Below are positions 43,606-51,874 of a stretch of 64,000 nucleotides of DNA, piece by piece. The translations under genes and the position numbers were made by a program. The stretch is from Arcobacteraceae bacterium (GTDB lineage: Bacteria; Campylobacterota; Campylobacteria; Campylobacterales; Arcobacteraceae). Numbering within the stretch: position 1 is the stretch's first letter; every line of letters starts with the position of its first letter. The notes under the pieces were generated by a model. That model did no database searches, was not told where the DNA came from, and saw nothing but the letters and a program-made list of their open reading frames with translations. Location of the stretch: positions 1-64,000 of the forward strand of contig JAIOSF010000009.1 of the NCBI GenBank assembly GCA_021107755.1, given 5' to 3'.

Positions 43606-45532
43606 AACATTACAATCAGCTATTAATAATACTCCACAAGAAACAAATAGCAAACCAGTAAAAGAGACAAAGCAACAACATACTGAAACAGAACAAAAAC
43701 AAAACAATAACGCACCTCAAGAACGAGGACAAAAAGGTAAAACTGTACCACAAAAGAAAAAGCCACCCGTTAGTGGTAATGGATGGACAAATGACCTAAA
43801 AAAAGCATTTGAAACCAATGAAAGAATACAAAAAGAGAGATTAAATCCACACAATAAACTTAATCTAAAAACAGAAGCGAGTATCAAAGTTACACCACTT
43901 GGTGGACTAGGTGAGATTGGTGGAAATATGATGGTAGTTGAAACTGACAAAAGTGCAATTATTATAGATGTTGGGATGAGTTTCCCAGATGATTCTATGC
44001 ATGGTGTTGATATACTTATCCCAGATTTCACATATATAAGACAAATCAGAAGTAAAATTGCAGCTATTTGTATCACTCACTCTCATGAAGATCATATTGG
44101 TGCTATGCCATATATTTTTAAAGAATTACAAGTTCCAATCTATGGTACATCACTTCCTTTAGAATCTATTGGTGCAAAATTCGATGAGCATAAAATGAAA
44201 CAACATAGAAGTTACTTTAGAGCTGTTCAAAAAAGAAAACCTATTAAAATAGGAGAGTTCGAAGTTGAATGGATGCATATGACTCACTCAATTATTGATA
44301 GTTCATCTTTAGCTATCACAACTGAAGCTGGTACAATTATACATACAGGAGATTTTAAAATAGATCACACACCTGTAGATGGATATCCAGCAGATATACA
44401 TAGACTAGCTTATTATGGAGAGAAAGGTGTATTAGCACTACTAAGTGATAGTACAAACTCTCACTCACCAGGGTTTACAAAAACAGAAAAAACTGTAGGA
44501 CCAACTTTTGAGAGAATATTTTCACAGGCAAAAGGTAGAATTATCATGTCTACATTCTCATCAAATCTTCACCGTGTAGCACAAGCTATTCAGTGTGGGC
44601 TTGATTATGGAAGAAAAGTTTGTGTTATTGGTAGAAGTATGGAAAAGAACCTTGATATTGCACTTACTTTAGGATATTTAAAATTTCCAAAAGATAAGTT
44701 TATAGATGCTCATGAGGTAAACAAATATCTTGACAAAGAGGTACTTATTATTACAACAGGAAGCCAAGGGGAGCCTATGAGTGCTTTATTTAGAATGTCA
44801 ATTCATGAGCATAGACATATCAAGATTAAGCCTGAAGATACTGTAGTATTATCAGCTAAAGCAATTCCTGGAAATGAAGCAAGTGTATCTGAGATAATCA
44901 ATCAAATACAAAAAGCAGGGGCACATGTTGCATATCAAAACTATACTGATATTCATGTATCTGGACATGCTGCACAAGAGGAACAAAAACTTATGCTTAG
45001 ACTTCTAAAGCCGAAGTTTTTCTTACCAATTCATGGTGAATATAACCATGTAGTAAGACATATTCAAACAGGTATTGAGTGTGGTGTTTTAGAAAGAAAC
45101 ACTTATATTTTAAGTGATGGAGAGCAAGTTGAAATATCTCCTAAATTTCTTAAAAAAGTAAAAACTGTTAAAACTGGGAAAACATATATTGACAACCAAA
45201 GAAATAGAAAAATTGGTGATGATGTTGTTATTGATAGACAAACTATGGCAAACGAGGGTGTTATTATGATTGTAGCACAAATAACAGAAAGTGATAGAAA
45301 AGTTGTAGGTCCTGCAAGAGTAAGTTCATTTGGTATGGTTGATTCAAAACAAGAAAAACATTTTTCTAAAGAGATTGAAGATATTTTAGAGCACTTCTTA
45401 GAACACATCAAAGAGGGAATTTTACAAAATACAAGAGCAGTAGAAGAAGAACTTAGAAAAGTAGTAAGAAAACATTGTATAAGAAAATATAGAAAATATC
45501 CAATGATAGTACCTACAATTTTTGTTCAATAA
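43574..45532 (+). CDS. rnj: Ribonuclease J
   Basis: A 652-residue metallo-beta-lactamase/beta-CASP ribonuclease for mRNA decay and rRNA processing. Residues ~1-100 are a low-complexity Gln/Thr/Asn/Lys tail, as in Helicobacter RNase J. The catalytic core then starts (IKVTPLGGLGEIGGNM). The zinc motif HSHEDHIGAM is near 165, HTGDFKID near 260, and the beta-CASP His near the ISGHAAQ-equivalent HVSGHAAQEEQ. The start inside rsmA has AAAGG 9 nt upstream. Two nested palindromes follow the stop. Confidence 0.94.
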   Translation: MEETKVTQTTETLQSAINNTPQETNSKPVKETKQQHTETEQKQNNNAPQERGQKGKTVPQKKKPPVSGNGWTNDLKKAFETNERIQKERLNPHNKLNLKTEASIKVTPLGGLGEIGGNMMVVETDKSAIIIDVGMSFPDDSMHGVDILIPDFTYIRQIRSKIAAICITHSHEDHIGAMPYIFKELQVPIYGTSLPLESIGAKFDEHKMKQHRSYFRAVQKRKPIKIGEFEVEWMHMTHSIIDSSSLAITTEAGTIIHTGDFKIDHTPVDGYPADIHRLAYYGEKGVLALLSDSTNSHSPGFTKTEKTVGPTFERIFSQAKGRIIMSTFSSNLHRVAQAIQCGLDYGRKVCVIGRSMEKNLDIALTLGYLKFPKDKFIDAHEVNKYLDKEVLIITTGSQGEPMSALFRMSIHEHRHIKIKPEDTVVLSAKAIPGNEASVSEIINQIQKAGAHVAYQNYTDIHVSGHAAQEEQKLMLRLLKPKFFLPIHGEYNHVVRHIQTGIECGVLERNTYILSDGEQVEISPKFLKKVKTVKTGKTYIDNQRNRKIGDDVVIDRQTMANEGVIMIVAQITESDRKVVGPARVSSFGMVDSKQEKHFSKEIEDILEHFLEHIKEGILQNTRAVEEELRKVVRKHCIRKYRKYPMIVPTIFVQ

Positions 45533-45535
45533 TCC

Positions 45536-45565
45536 AATTTAAAAGGTGAATTCACCTTTTAAATT
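45536..45565 (+). terminator. 30-bp perfect palindrome after rnj
   Basis: A self-complementary sequence centred on GAATTC: the arm AATTTAAAAGGTGAA is followed by its exact complement, with no spacer. It ends in TTTTAAATT, so it could act as a terminator hairpin directly after the rnj stop, although a loopless palindrome is unusual. Confidence 0.6.
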
Positions 45566-45600
45566 TAATGATTGTTCTATGTGGAACAATCATTAAATTT
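45561..45600. promoter_or_regulatory. 40-bp palindrome containing parS-like copy B
   Basis: Arms of 17 bp (AAATTTAATGATTGTTC and its complement) flank the six-base centre TATGTG. The inner 18 bp, 45572-45589, are TTGTTCTATGTGGAACAA, identical to copy A. It may serve as a ParB-type site, a hairpin, or both. It abuts the rnj palindrome. Confidence 0.6.
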
Positions 45601-45618
45601 AAAATTAAGGAAATAATC

Positions 45619-46458
45619 ATGGGAAATAATGACAATGACGAACACAAAACAAGGCTAAATAAGTTTATATCACACAATAGTAGATTTAGTAGAAGAGAAG
45701 CTGATGAACTAATTAAAACTGGGAAAGTTTCAATTGATGGAAAAGTTATTAGTGACTTATCTACAAAAGTTAATGATAAAACTATTGTAAAAGTAAATGG
45801 AAGAACTGTAAAAGTTGATTATAAAAGAGCATCAACTGTAATAGTTTATAATAAACTAAAAGGTGAAATAGTATCAAAAAAAGACCCTCAAGGTCGTAAA
45901 ATAATCTATGATACAATTCCAAAAAAATTCAATCATTTTATACCAGTAGGACGACTTGACTTTGCTAGTGAAGGGATGCTTTTACTTACAGATGATCCAA
46001 AAATAGCAACATCTCTCATGAACTCAAATCTTGAGAGAGTTTATAAAATTAAAATTGAAGGCGAAGTAACAGCTTCAATGATTAGTGCAATGGAAAATGG
46101 TATAACTCTTGATGATGCAACTGCTGGTGCTTGGGATAAAACAAAAACAATTAGTATGGAGTTTTCAAAATTTTTAGGATATCAGATACAAACAAATACA
46201 CCTAAATTCTCAAAACTAAAAGTTGCAATATCTGAGGGGAAAAATAGAGAGCTTAGAAGGTTTTTTGCTCACTTTGGCTCGAAGGTTGTTGATCTTAAAA
46301 GGGTGAGTTTTGGTGGAATAAATCTAAATAACCTCCCTTCAGGGAAAGTAAGATATCTTGAAAGTGATGAATATGAAAACTTACGACACTTTATGAAAGA
46401 GCAAACAAAACTAAATAGAAAAAACTCTAACGAAGATTTTTACGAAGATGAGTACTAA
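45619..46458 (+). CDS. rluB: 23S rRNA pseudouridine synthase, RluB/RsuA family
   Basis: A 279-residue enzyme isomerising uridine in rRNA. An N-terminal S4 RNA-binding domain (~8-60; LNKFISHNSRFSRREADELI) precedes the RsuA-type catalytic domain with GRLDFASEGMLLLTDD, the Asp being the nucleophile. The basic EGKNRELRRFFAHFG block is typical. I took ATG 45619, after AAGGAAATA, instead of the in-frame ATG at 45568, which lies inside the palindrome and would add a non-homologous tail. It overlaps rarA by 11 bp. Confidence 0.9.
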   Translation: MGNNDNDEHKTRLNKFISHNSRFSRREADELIKTGKVSIDGKVISDLSTKVNDKTIVKVNGRTVKVDYKRASTVIVYNKLKGEIVSKKDPQGRKIIYDTIPKKFNHFIPVGRLDFASEGMLLLTDDPKIATSLMNSNLERVYKIKIEGEVTASMISAMENGITLDDATAGAWDKTKTISMEFSKFLGYQIQTNTPKFSKLKVAISEGKNRELRRFFAHFGSKVVDLKRVSFGGINLNNLPSGKVRYLESDEYENLRHFMKEQTKLNRKNSNEDFYEDEY

Positions 46459-47632
46459 CCTAGCAAATCTATTAAGACCAAGTAGTCTAGAAGAGTTTGT
46501 GGGACAATCTCACATTATAGGTAACAATAAAGCTCTTTATAAACTCATAGAAAAAAAGGAAATTCCTCATCTCTTTTTTTATGGAAAACCAGGAACTGGA
46601 AAAACATCTTTAGCAAAAATCATAGCAAAAAATAGTGGCTATGATTTTTATAATATGAATGCAACAAGTCTTAAAATTGACGATTTACGAACCATATTTA
46701 AAAGATATGAAAATGGTTTGTTAAAACCTCTTATTTTTATCGATGAAGTTCACAGATTGACAAAAACACAACAAGAAGTACTCTTACCAGTTATGGAAAA
46801 CTATGATGCAATAATTATAGGAGCAAGTACAGAAAATCCATTTTTCACTTTAACAAATGGAATTCGCTCGAGAGGTTTTTTATATGAGTTTAAACCTCTA
46901 AATTATCAAGAATTAGAAAACTTAACAAACAAAGCCATAAAAGAACTTAATATCACTATTAATCAAGAAGCAACAGAATACCTTATAGTTTCAAGTAGCG
47001 GAGATGGTAGAGCTTTATTAAACTTAATTGATTTTGCATCTAAAGTAGATAAAGAGATAACTATGGAGCTTTTAAAAGAGCTAAGGGAAACATCTATGGG
47101 TGATGGGGTTAGTAGTTCCCAAAGCCACTACGACATTATAAGTGCCATGATAAAATCTATACGAGGTAGTGATGTTGATGGAGCATTATATTATCTTGCT
47201 CGACTAATTGATGGTGGAGAGAGTGTTGAGTTTATCTGTAGAAGGTTAGTGATACTTGCAAGTGAAGATATTGGTAATGCAAACCCAAATGCACTTAATC
47301 TAGCTTCTAGTACTTATCTTACAACTTCAAAAATAGGGTATCCAGAATCTAGAATCATACTCTCTCAATGTGTAATATATCTAGCATCATCACCAAAATC
47401 AAATAGTGCTTATAATGCAATAAACAGTGCTCTTGAGTTTGTAAAAACCGAACAGCTACTAGAGATACCAAAACATCTCCAAGATACTCATATAGGTTAT
47501 AAATATCCACATGATTTTGGAGGATTTGTAACACAAAAATATCTAGAAAAAGATATAAAATTTTATGAAACTAAAAAAATTGGTTATGAAAAAACATTAG
47601 ATGAGTGGCTTGAAAAGATTAAAAAAATATAG
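46448..47632 (+). CDS. rarA: Replication-associated recombination AAA ATPase RarA
   Basis: A 394-residue RarA/MgsA/WRNIP1 family AAA+ protein acting at stalled replication forks with single-strand-binding protein. LLRPSSLEEFVGQSHIIG opens the ATPase. Walker A is GKPGTGKTSLA near residue 45, Walker B FIDEVHR near 98, and sensor 1 GASTENPFF near 125. The C-terminal part has the usual MIKSIRGSDVDGALYYLAR and PKSNSAYNAI blocks. It starts within the end of rluB. Confidence 0.92.
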   Translation: MSTNLANLLRPSSLEEFVGQSHIIGNNKALYKLIEKKEIPHLFFYGKPGTGKTSLAKIIAKNSGYDFYNMNATSLKIDDLRTIFKRYENGLLKPLIFIDEVHRLTKTQQEVLLPVMENYDAIIIGASTENPFFTLTNGIRSRGFLYEFKPLNYQELENLTNKAIKELNITINQEATEYLIVSSSGDGRALLNLIDFASKVDKEITMELLKELRETSMGDGVSSSQSHYDIISAMIKSIRGSDVDGALYYLARLIDGGESVEFICRRLVILASEDIGNANPNALNLASSTYLTTSKIGYPESRIILSQCVIYLASSPKSNSAYNAINSALEFVKTEQLLEIPKHLQDTHIGYKYPHDFGGFVTQKYLEKDIKFYETKKIGYEKTLDEWLEKIKKI

Positions 47633-47642
47633 AAAAATATGT

Positions 47643-47648
47643 TATAAT
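47643..47648 (+). promoter_or_regulatory. -10 box of pyrB-pabBC
   Basis: TATAAT 25 bp before the pyrB ATG, with TAGGGAC as ribosome-binding site, giving a short leader. Confidence 0.6.
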
Positions 47649-47672
47649 CAAAAATAAATTTAGGGACAATAT

Positions 47673-48566
47673 ATGAAACATTTAATAACAACTAGTGACT
47701 TCTCAAATGATGAAATTCTTAAACTTTTCAATGATGCAAAACTTTTTTTAGATCTTAGTTCAAATAAACTTTTAGAAGGGAAACTAATAGTTACACTTTT
47801 TTTTGAAAACTCAACAAGAACAAGAAGTAGTTTTGAAATAGCAGCAAAAAGACTTGGTGCAGATGTAGTTAATCTTGAAGTTCAAACAAGCTCAACAAAA
47901 AAAGGGGAAACTGTCGAGGATACAGTTGCAAACTTAAATGCTATGAAACCAGATGCTATTATTATAAGACATAGTGAGTGTGGTTTACCAAATAGTTTAA
48001 AAAGTTATGTGAATTGTCCTATCCTTAATGCAGGAGATGGTAAAAATGCCCATCCTACTCAAGCACTCTTAGACCTCTTTACAATAATGGAACATTTTAA
48101 TTATGATGTAAAAGATAAGAATATAGCTATCGTTGGTGATATTTTCAATTCACGAGTTGCCTCTTCAAACTTGGAATTATTACCTCGATTTGGATTAAAA
48201 CCAATTCTTGTAACACCTAAAGAATTTAGAGTAGTATCACAATACAAAACAGTAAAGAATATTAATAAAGTGATTGATAAACTTGATGTAATAATGAGTT
48301 TACGAGTACAACACGAAAGACATACTTTTACACTTTCAGATGATGAGCTAGAGGAAAATACAAAAAAGTATAGTAAAAAATATTGTATCACTAAAAAAAT
48401 GATGGGTAGTAGAGATATCTTACTTATGCATCCAGGACCAGTGAATAGGAATATCGATATAAGTGATGAGATGTTAGAAGATCCTCGTTCAAAAGTTCTA
48501 GAACAAGTGAGAAATGGTGTAGCAGTAAGAATGGCTTGTTTAAAAAAACTAATACTAAATCAATAA
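47673..48566 (+). CDS. pyrB: Aspartate carbamoyltransferase catalytic subunit
   Basis: A 297-residue transferase joining carbamoyl phosphate to aspartate, the committed step of pyrimidine synthesis. The carbamoyl-phosphate site FFENSTRTRSSFEIA is near residue 50. HPTQALLDLF near 130 and MHPGPVNRN near 255 complete the active site. No regulatory chain PyrI is adjacent. It has its own promoter and is probably followed by pabB and pabC in one transcript. Confidence 0.95.
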   Translation: MKHLITTSDFSNDEILKLFNDAKLFLDLSSNKLLEGKLIVTLFFENSTRTRSSFEIAAKRLGADVVNLEVQTSSTKKGETVEDTVANLNAMKPDAIIIRHSECGLPNSLKSYVNCPILNAGDGKNAHPTQALLDLFTIMEHFNYDVKDKNIAIVGDIFNSRVASSNLELLPRFGLKPILVTPKEFRVVSQYKTVKNINKVIDKLDVIMSLRVQHERHTFTLSDDELEENTKKYSKKYCITKKMMGSRDILLMHPGPVNRNIDISDEMLEDPRSKVLEQVRNGVAVRMACLKKLILNQ

Positions 48567-48576
48567 TATAAAAATA

Positions 48577-49515
48577 GTGAACTTAAAAAAGATACTCAAT
48601 AATTATGGCTCCAAAAAAGAGCCATTTTTTTTTATGATTAGTTATGATTTAAAAAACTATGAAGTGATTCCATTAAAAGATATTCCAAAAGATATTCAAT
48701 ATAAAATAAATTCAAAAGAGCTATTTTCAAAAAAAAATCAAACAATAACAAAAACACCAATAAGTTATGAAAACTATTTAACAAAATATAACTCCATACA
48801 AAATGAGATAAAAAATGGAAATACCTATCTTATCAATCTAACAACACCAACAAAAGTGAACGGAAAATTAGATTTAAAAAATATCTATGATAATGCAAAT
48901 AGCAAATATAAATTGTTGTATAAAAATCAATTTATTTGTTTCTCACCTGAAAGTTTTTGTACAATTGATGAAAACAAAATCTACACCTATCCAATGAAAG
49001 GTACAATAGATGCCAATATAAAAAATGCAAAAGAGTTAATTCTAAAAGATCCAAAAGAATTAGCTGAACATACAATGGTTGTTGATCTATTACGAAATGA
49101 TCTATCAATCGTTTCAAAAAAAGTAAAAGTTGAAAAATTTCGATATTGTGAAAAAATAAAAGCAGGAGAGAAAGAACTTTTTCAAATAAGTTCAAAAATA
49201 TCTGGTGAACTAGAAAATAGTTGGCAAGATAGAGTAGGAGATATTATCACCTCTTTATTGCCAGCAGGAAGCATCACAGGGACTCCAAAGAAAAAAACAA
49301 TACAAATCATAGCTGAAGTGGAAAAATACGAAAGAGGCTACTTTACAGGCGTTTTTGGAGTATTTGATGGAAAATCTTTAGATAGTGCCGTGATGATACG
49401 ATTTATTGAGAAACAAAATGGTAAATATATTTATAAAAGTGGTGGAGGGATAACTTGTGATAGTGATCCTCAAAAAGAGTATCAAGAGATGTTAGATAAA
49501 GTATATATCCCATGA
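48577..49515 (+). CDS. pabB: Aminodeoxychorismate synthase component I
   Basis: A 312-residue chorismate-binding enzyme that with PabA converts chorismate and glutamine to 4-amino-4-deoxychorismate for folate. YPMKGTIDA, AEHTMVVDLLRNDLS, LLPAGSITGTPK and the C-terminal VFDGKSLDSAVMIR with the YKSGGGITCDSDP block are diagnostic. It is short because the usual N-terminal subdomain is reduced, as in other Campylobacterota. The start is GTG at 48577 with no clear ribosome-binding site. A later ATG would lose the conserved PFFFMISYDL strand. It overlaps pabC by 4 nt. Confidence 0.88.
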   Translation: MNLKKILNNYGSKKEPFFFMISYDLKNYEVIPLKDIPKDIQYKINSKELFSKKNQTITKTPISYENYLTKYNSIQNEIKNGNTYLINLTTPTKVNGKLDLKNIYDNANSKYKLLYKNQFICFSPESFCTIDENKIYTYPMKGTIDANIKNAKELILKDPKELAEHTMVVDLLRNDLSIVSKKVKVEKFRYCEKIKAGEKELFQISSKISGELENSWQDRVGDIITSLLPAGSITGTPKKKTIQIIAEVEKYERGYFTGVFGVFDGKSLDSAVMIRFIEKQNGKYIYKSGGGITCDSDPQKEYQEMLDKVYIP

Positions 49516-50078
49516 ATTATTTTTTCGAAACAATTAGATGTGATGATTTTGAAGTTTTTAATCTCCATTACCACAATCAAAGAATATCAAGAACAATAGG
49601 ACTTAATATTGATTTACAAGAATATATCTATCCACCAACAGACCATCTTCTTAGGGTAAAAGTAATTTACTCAAAAAACGGTATTGAGAAAATTGATTAC
49701 TACAAATATACACCTAAAGAGATAAAAGTGTTGAAAATTATTGAAGATGATAAAATAGAATATAATTATAAATATCTTAATAGAGAATCTATAGATAATC
49801 TATATTCAAAAAAAAGTATAGCTGATGAGATAATTATAGTAAAAAACAAGCTAGTTACAGATACCTCTATAGCAAATATTGCAATATATAAAGAAAATAG
49901 ATGGTTAACACCAAAGCAACCCTTACTAAAAGGAACCACTAGAGCAAGATTATTAGAAGAAGAAATAGTATATGAATCAGAGCTAAGTGTAGAGGATCTA
50001 AAAGATGCTTCTAAAATTGCTCTTTTGAATGCGATGATTGGATTTAAAGAGATTGAGAATTTTACAATTTTAGATTAA
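49512..50078 (+). CDS. pabC: Class IV aminotransferase, probable aminodeoxychorismate lyase
   Basis: A 188-residue compact fold-type-IV PLP enzyme expected to release pyruvate from aminodeoxychorismate to give p-aminobenzoate. The PLP Lys is likely in KYLNRES near residue 95. DTSIANIAIY and LTPKQPLLKGTTRARLL are family signatures. It overlaps pabB by ATGA, the arrangement that in some relatives is a PabB-PabC fusion. It is shorter than E. coli PabC (~269), mainly at the N-terminus. It is convergent with the response regulator gene. Confidence 0.82.
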   Translation: MNYFFETIRCDDFEVFNLHYHNQRISRTIGLNIDLQEYIYPPTDHLLRVKVIYSKNGIEKIDYYKYTPKEIKVLKIIEDDKIEYNYKYLNRESIDNLYSKKSIADEIIIVKNKLVTDTSIANIAIYKENRWLTPKQPLLKGTTRARLLEEEIVYESELSVEDLKDASKIALLNAMIGFKEIENFTILD

Positions 50079-50079
50079 A

Positions 50080-50742
50080 TTATAATCTATATCCTATATT
50101 CTGAATTGTATAAAAAAAATCTTTTCCAACTTTTTTTCTTACTCTTAACAAAAAGTTTTTCAATGCCGATTCACTCATAATTTCATTTTCCCAAATAAAA
50201 TTATTGATATCATCTTTACTTGTAATACTATTTTTATTTTTTATGAGTAACTCAACAAATAGAGATTCTTTTTTACTCAAAAGTATCTCCTCTTGATTTT
50301 TATAAATAGACTTTGTGTCATAATCATAAAAAATATCATCTTTTATAAGTAATAAATTTTTACTGTTAATAGCTTGAGCACATTTATTAAGTAAACTTTT
50401 AAAATCAGTAAAATTAATAGGCTTGACTTCATAAGAGGTGAGCCCTAAAGGGATTGCTTTTAGCAAAAATTCTTCATCTTTATGTGCACTTAACACAACA
50501 ATTGGAACCTCTTTATTATCAACCCTAATTTGCTCAATAAAATGTAAAGCCAATCCATCTTCAACCTTTAGATCACTAATAATAATATCAATTTGTTCCA
50601 TATGGAACAAACTCAAAGCATCTTGCATATTAGTACAGTGAATCACCTCTTTAGCATAAAGCTCTAAAAAATAGATTGTATGTTCTGCAAATACCAAGTT
50701 ATCTTCTAAAAATAATATTCTTAAATTTTTTAAATTATTCAC
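50080..50742 (-). CDS. Response regulator closing the four-gene phosphorelay
   Basis: A 220-residue receiver plus winged-helix regulator. The receiver shows FLEDN, Asp in IIISDLKVE, LSAHKD and Lys in YEVKPI. The DNA-binding half includes LSKKESLFVELL and SALKNFLLRVRKKVG. The start is GTG at 50742, 7 nt after a perfect AAGGAG and overlapping the kinase stop by 8 nt; longer frames from the ATG at 50793 lie inside the kinase gene. It is the likely output of the two receiver-kinases and the large sensor upstream. A parS-like palindrome lies inside it. Confidence 0.9.
   Translation of the reverse strand: MNNLKNLRILFLEDNLVFAEHTIYFLELYAKEVIHCTNMQDALSLFHMEQIDIIISDLKVEDGLALHFIEQIRVDNKEVPIVVLSAHKDEEFLLKAIPLGLTSYEVKPINFTDFKSLLNKCAQAINSKNLLLIKDDIFYDYDTKSIYKNQEEILLSKKESLFVELLIKNKNSITSKDDINNFIWENEIMSESALKNFLLRVRKKVGKDFFYTIQNIGYRL
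50593..50610. promoter_or_regulatory. parS-like palindrome, copy C (inside a gene)
   Basis: TTGTTCCATATGGAACAA, a perfect 18-bp palindrome, within the receiver part of the response regulator gene. It differs from copies A and B at two central positions. Like them it matches the parS consensus at 12 of 16 positions. Intragenic parS sites are common in bacteria. Confidence 0.55.
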
Positions 50743-51874
50743 TTTCCAACTCCTTCTTACTTGTAAGGATAAATTTTGCACCATTTTTTTCATTGTTGCC
50801 CTCTATATCCCAAGAATTTTTTTTACAAATCGCCTTTACTAAGTAAAGACCAATTCCCGTACTATCACTACTACTAACATATGGAGCAAATATATCCTCA
50901 CCTTGAGTAACAATTCCACCACCATTATCAACTATTGTTACAATAATAGTATCTTCACCATTAATTATAGAAATAGTAATTTTTGGATTATCAATTTTTC
51001 TTCTTACAAATATATTCTTTGCATTATTTAAAATAGATAATATAATTTGAGCATATTCATTTTGATTTCCAAGAATCTTAGATAAATTTTCATCTTCTAT
51101 AGTATCTAACTCTATATTGTTGTAATTAAAAGTAGCAGCTACTATATTTATTGCTATATTTACTGCTTCACTGACATTAAAATATCCAGAAAGTTGGTTT
51201 GGCTGGTAAAAATTTTGAAATGTTTTCATTGTCTCTGCCATAAATGAGATAATTTGTCCATTTTTCTCTAAATAGCGTTTATATTCTTCTATATCAATCA
51301 TTTGACTATGTTCTAGCTTACCTTCTTGAAATGTATTAATACTCCCAAGCTCACTCAATGGTTGTTTCCACTGATGAGAGATGTGCATCAACAACTCACC
51401 AATTTCTGCTTGCTTAGACTTTTGGAATAGTATTTGCTGATTTATCTTATTCTCTTCTATTGCTGTGGCAACTTTTTGCTCTAAATTATTTTTGTAACTA
51501 AGAAGTTCTAAATGGGTATTGAGTCGTATGTCTAACTCTGAGGGATTGAAAGGTTTAACAATATAATCAATCGCCCCATACTCAAAACCTTTTTTAATAT
51601 CATCCGTTTCATTTTTAGCTGTAAGAAATATAATTGGAATATTTGAGTACTTATCACTATTTTTTAATATTCTACAAACTTCATATCCATCTAAAGAGGG
51701 CATCATAATATCTAGTAGTATTAAGTCTACTTTCTCTTTTTTAACAATATCTAATGCTTCTTGTCCACTAAGTGCAGCAATAATATCATATTTATTTAAG
51801 GCACCTAATAATATATCTATATTAATTTCATTGTCATCTACAATTAATATTGTTGGGGATTTTTTATTTTTCAT
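50735..51874 (-). CDS. Receiver-histidine kinase hybrid (soluble), copy 2
   Basis: A 379-residue cytoplasmic protein. An N-terminal receiver (~8-125; LIVDDNE, Asp in LILLDIMMP, FLTAK, YIVKPF) is followed by a coiled coil. The dimerisation H-box MHISHQWKQPLS is near residue 165. An ATPase domain contains the N box (LSILNNAKNI), VDNGGGI and GIGLYLV. Receiver-first order means its own kinase activity may be gated by phosphorylation from the upstream sensor. It is coupled to both neighbours by overlaps. Confidence 0.9.
   Translation of the reverse strand: MKNKKSPTILIVDDNEINIDILLGALNKYDIIAALSGQEALDIVKKEKVDLILLDIMMPSLDGYEVCRILKNSDKYSNIPIIFLTAKNETDDIKKGFEYGAIDYIVKPFNPSELDIRLNTHLELLSYKNNLEQKVATAIEENKINQQILFQKSKQAEIGELLMHISHQWKQPLSELGSINTFQEGKLEHSQMIDIEEYKRYLEKNGQIISFMAETMKTFQNFYQPNQLSGYFNVSEAVNIAINIVAATFNYNNIELDTIEDENLSKILGNQNEYAQIILSILNNAKNIFVRRKIDNPKITISIINGEDTIIVTIVDNGGGIVTQGEDIFAPYVSSSDSTGIGLYLVKAICKKNSWDIEGNNEKNGAKFILTSKKELESE

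Noticed and set aside
45568-45618. In-frame upstream ATG that would extend RluB by 17 residues
   Set aside because: It lies inside the 40-bp palindrome, lacks a ribosome-binding site, and adds residues before the S4 domain that do not resemble the family; ATG 45619 has AAGGA.
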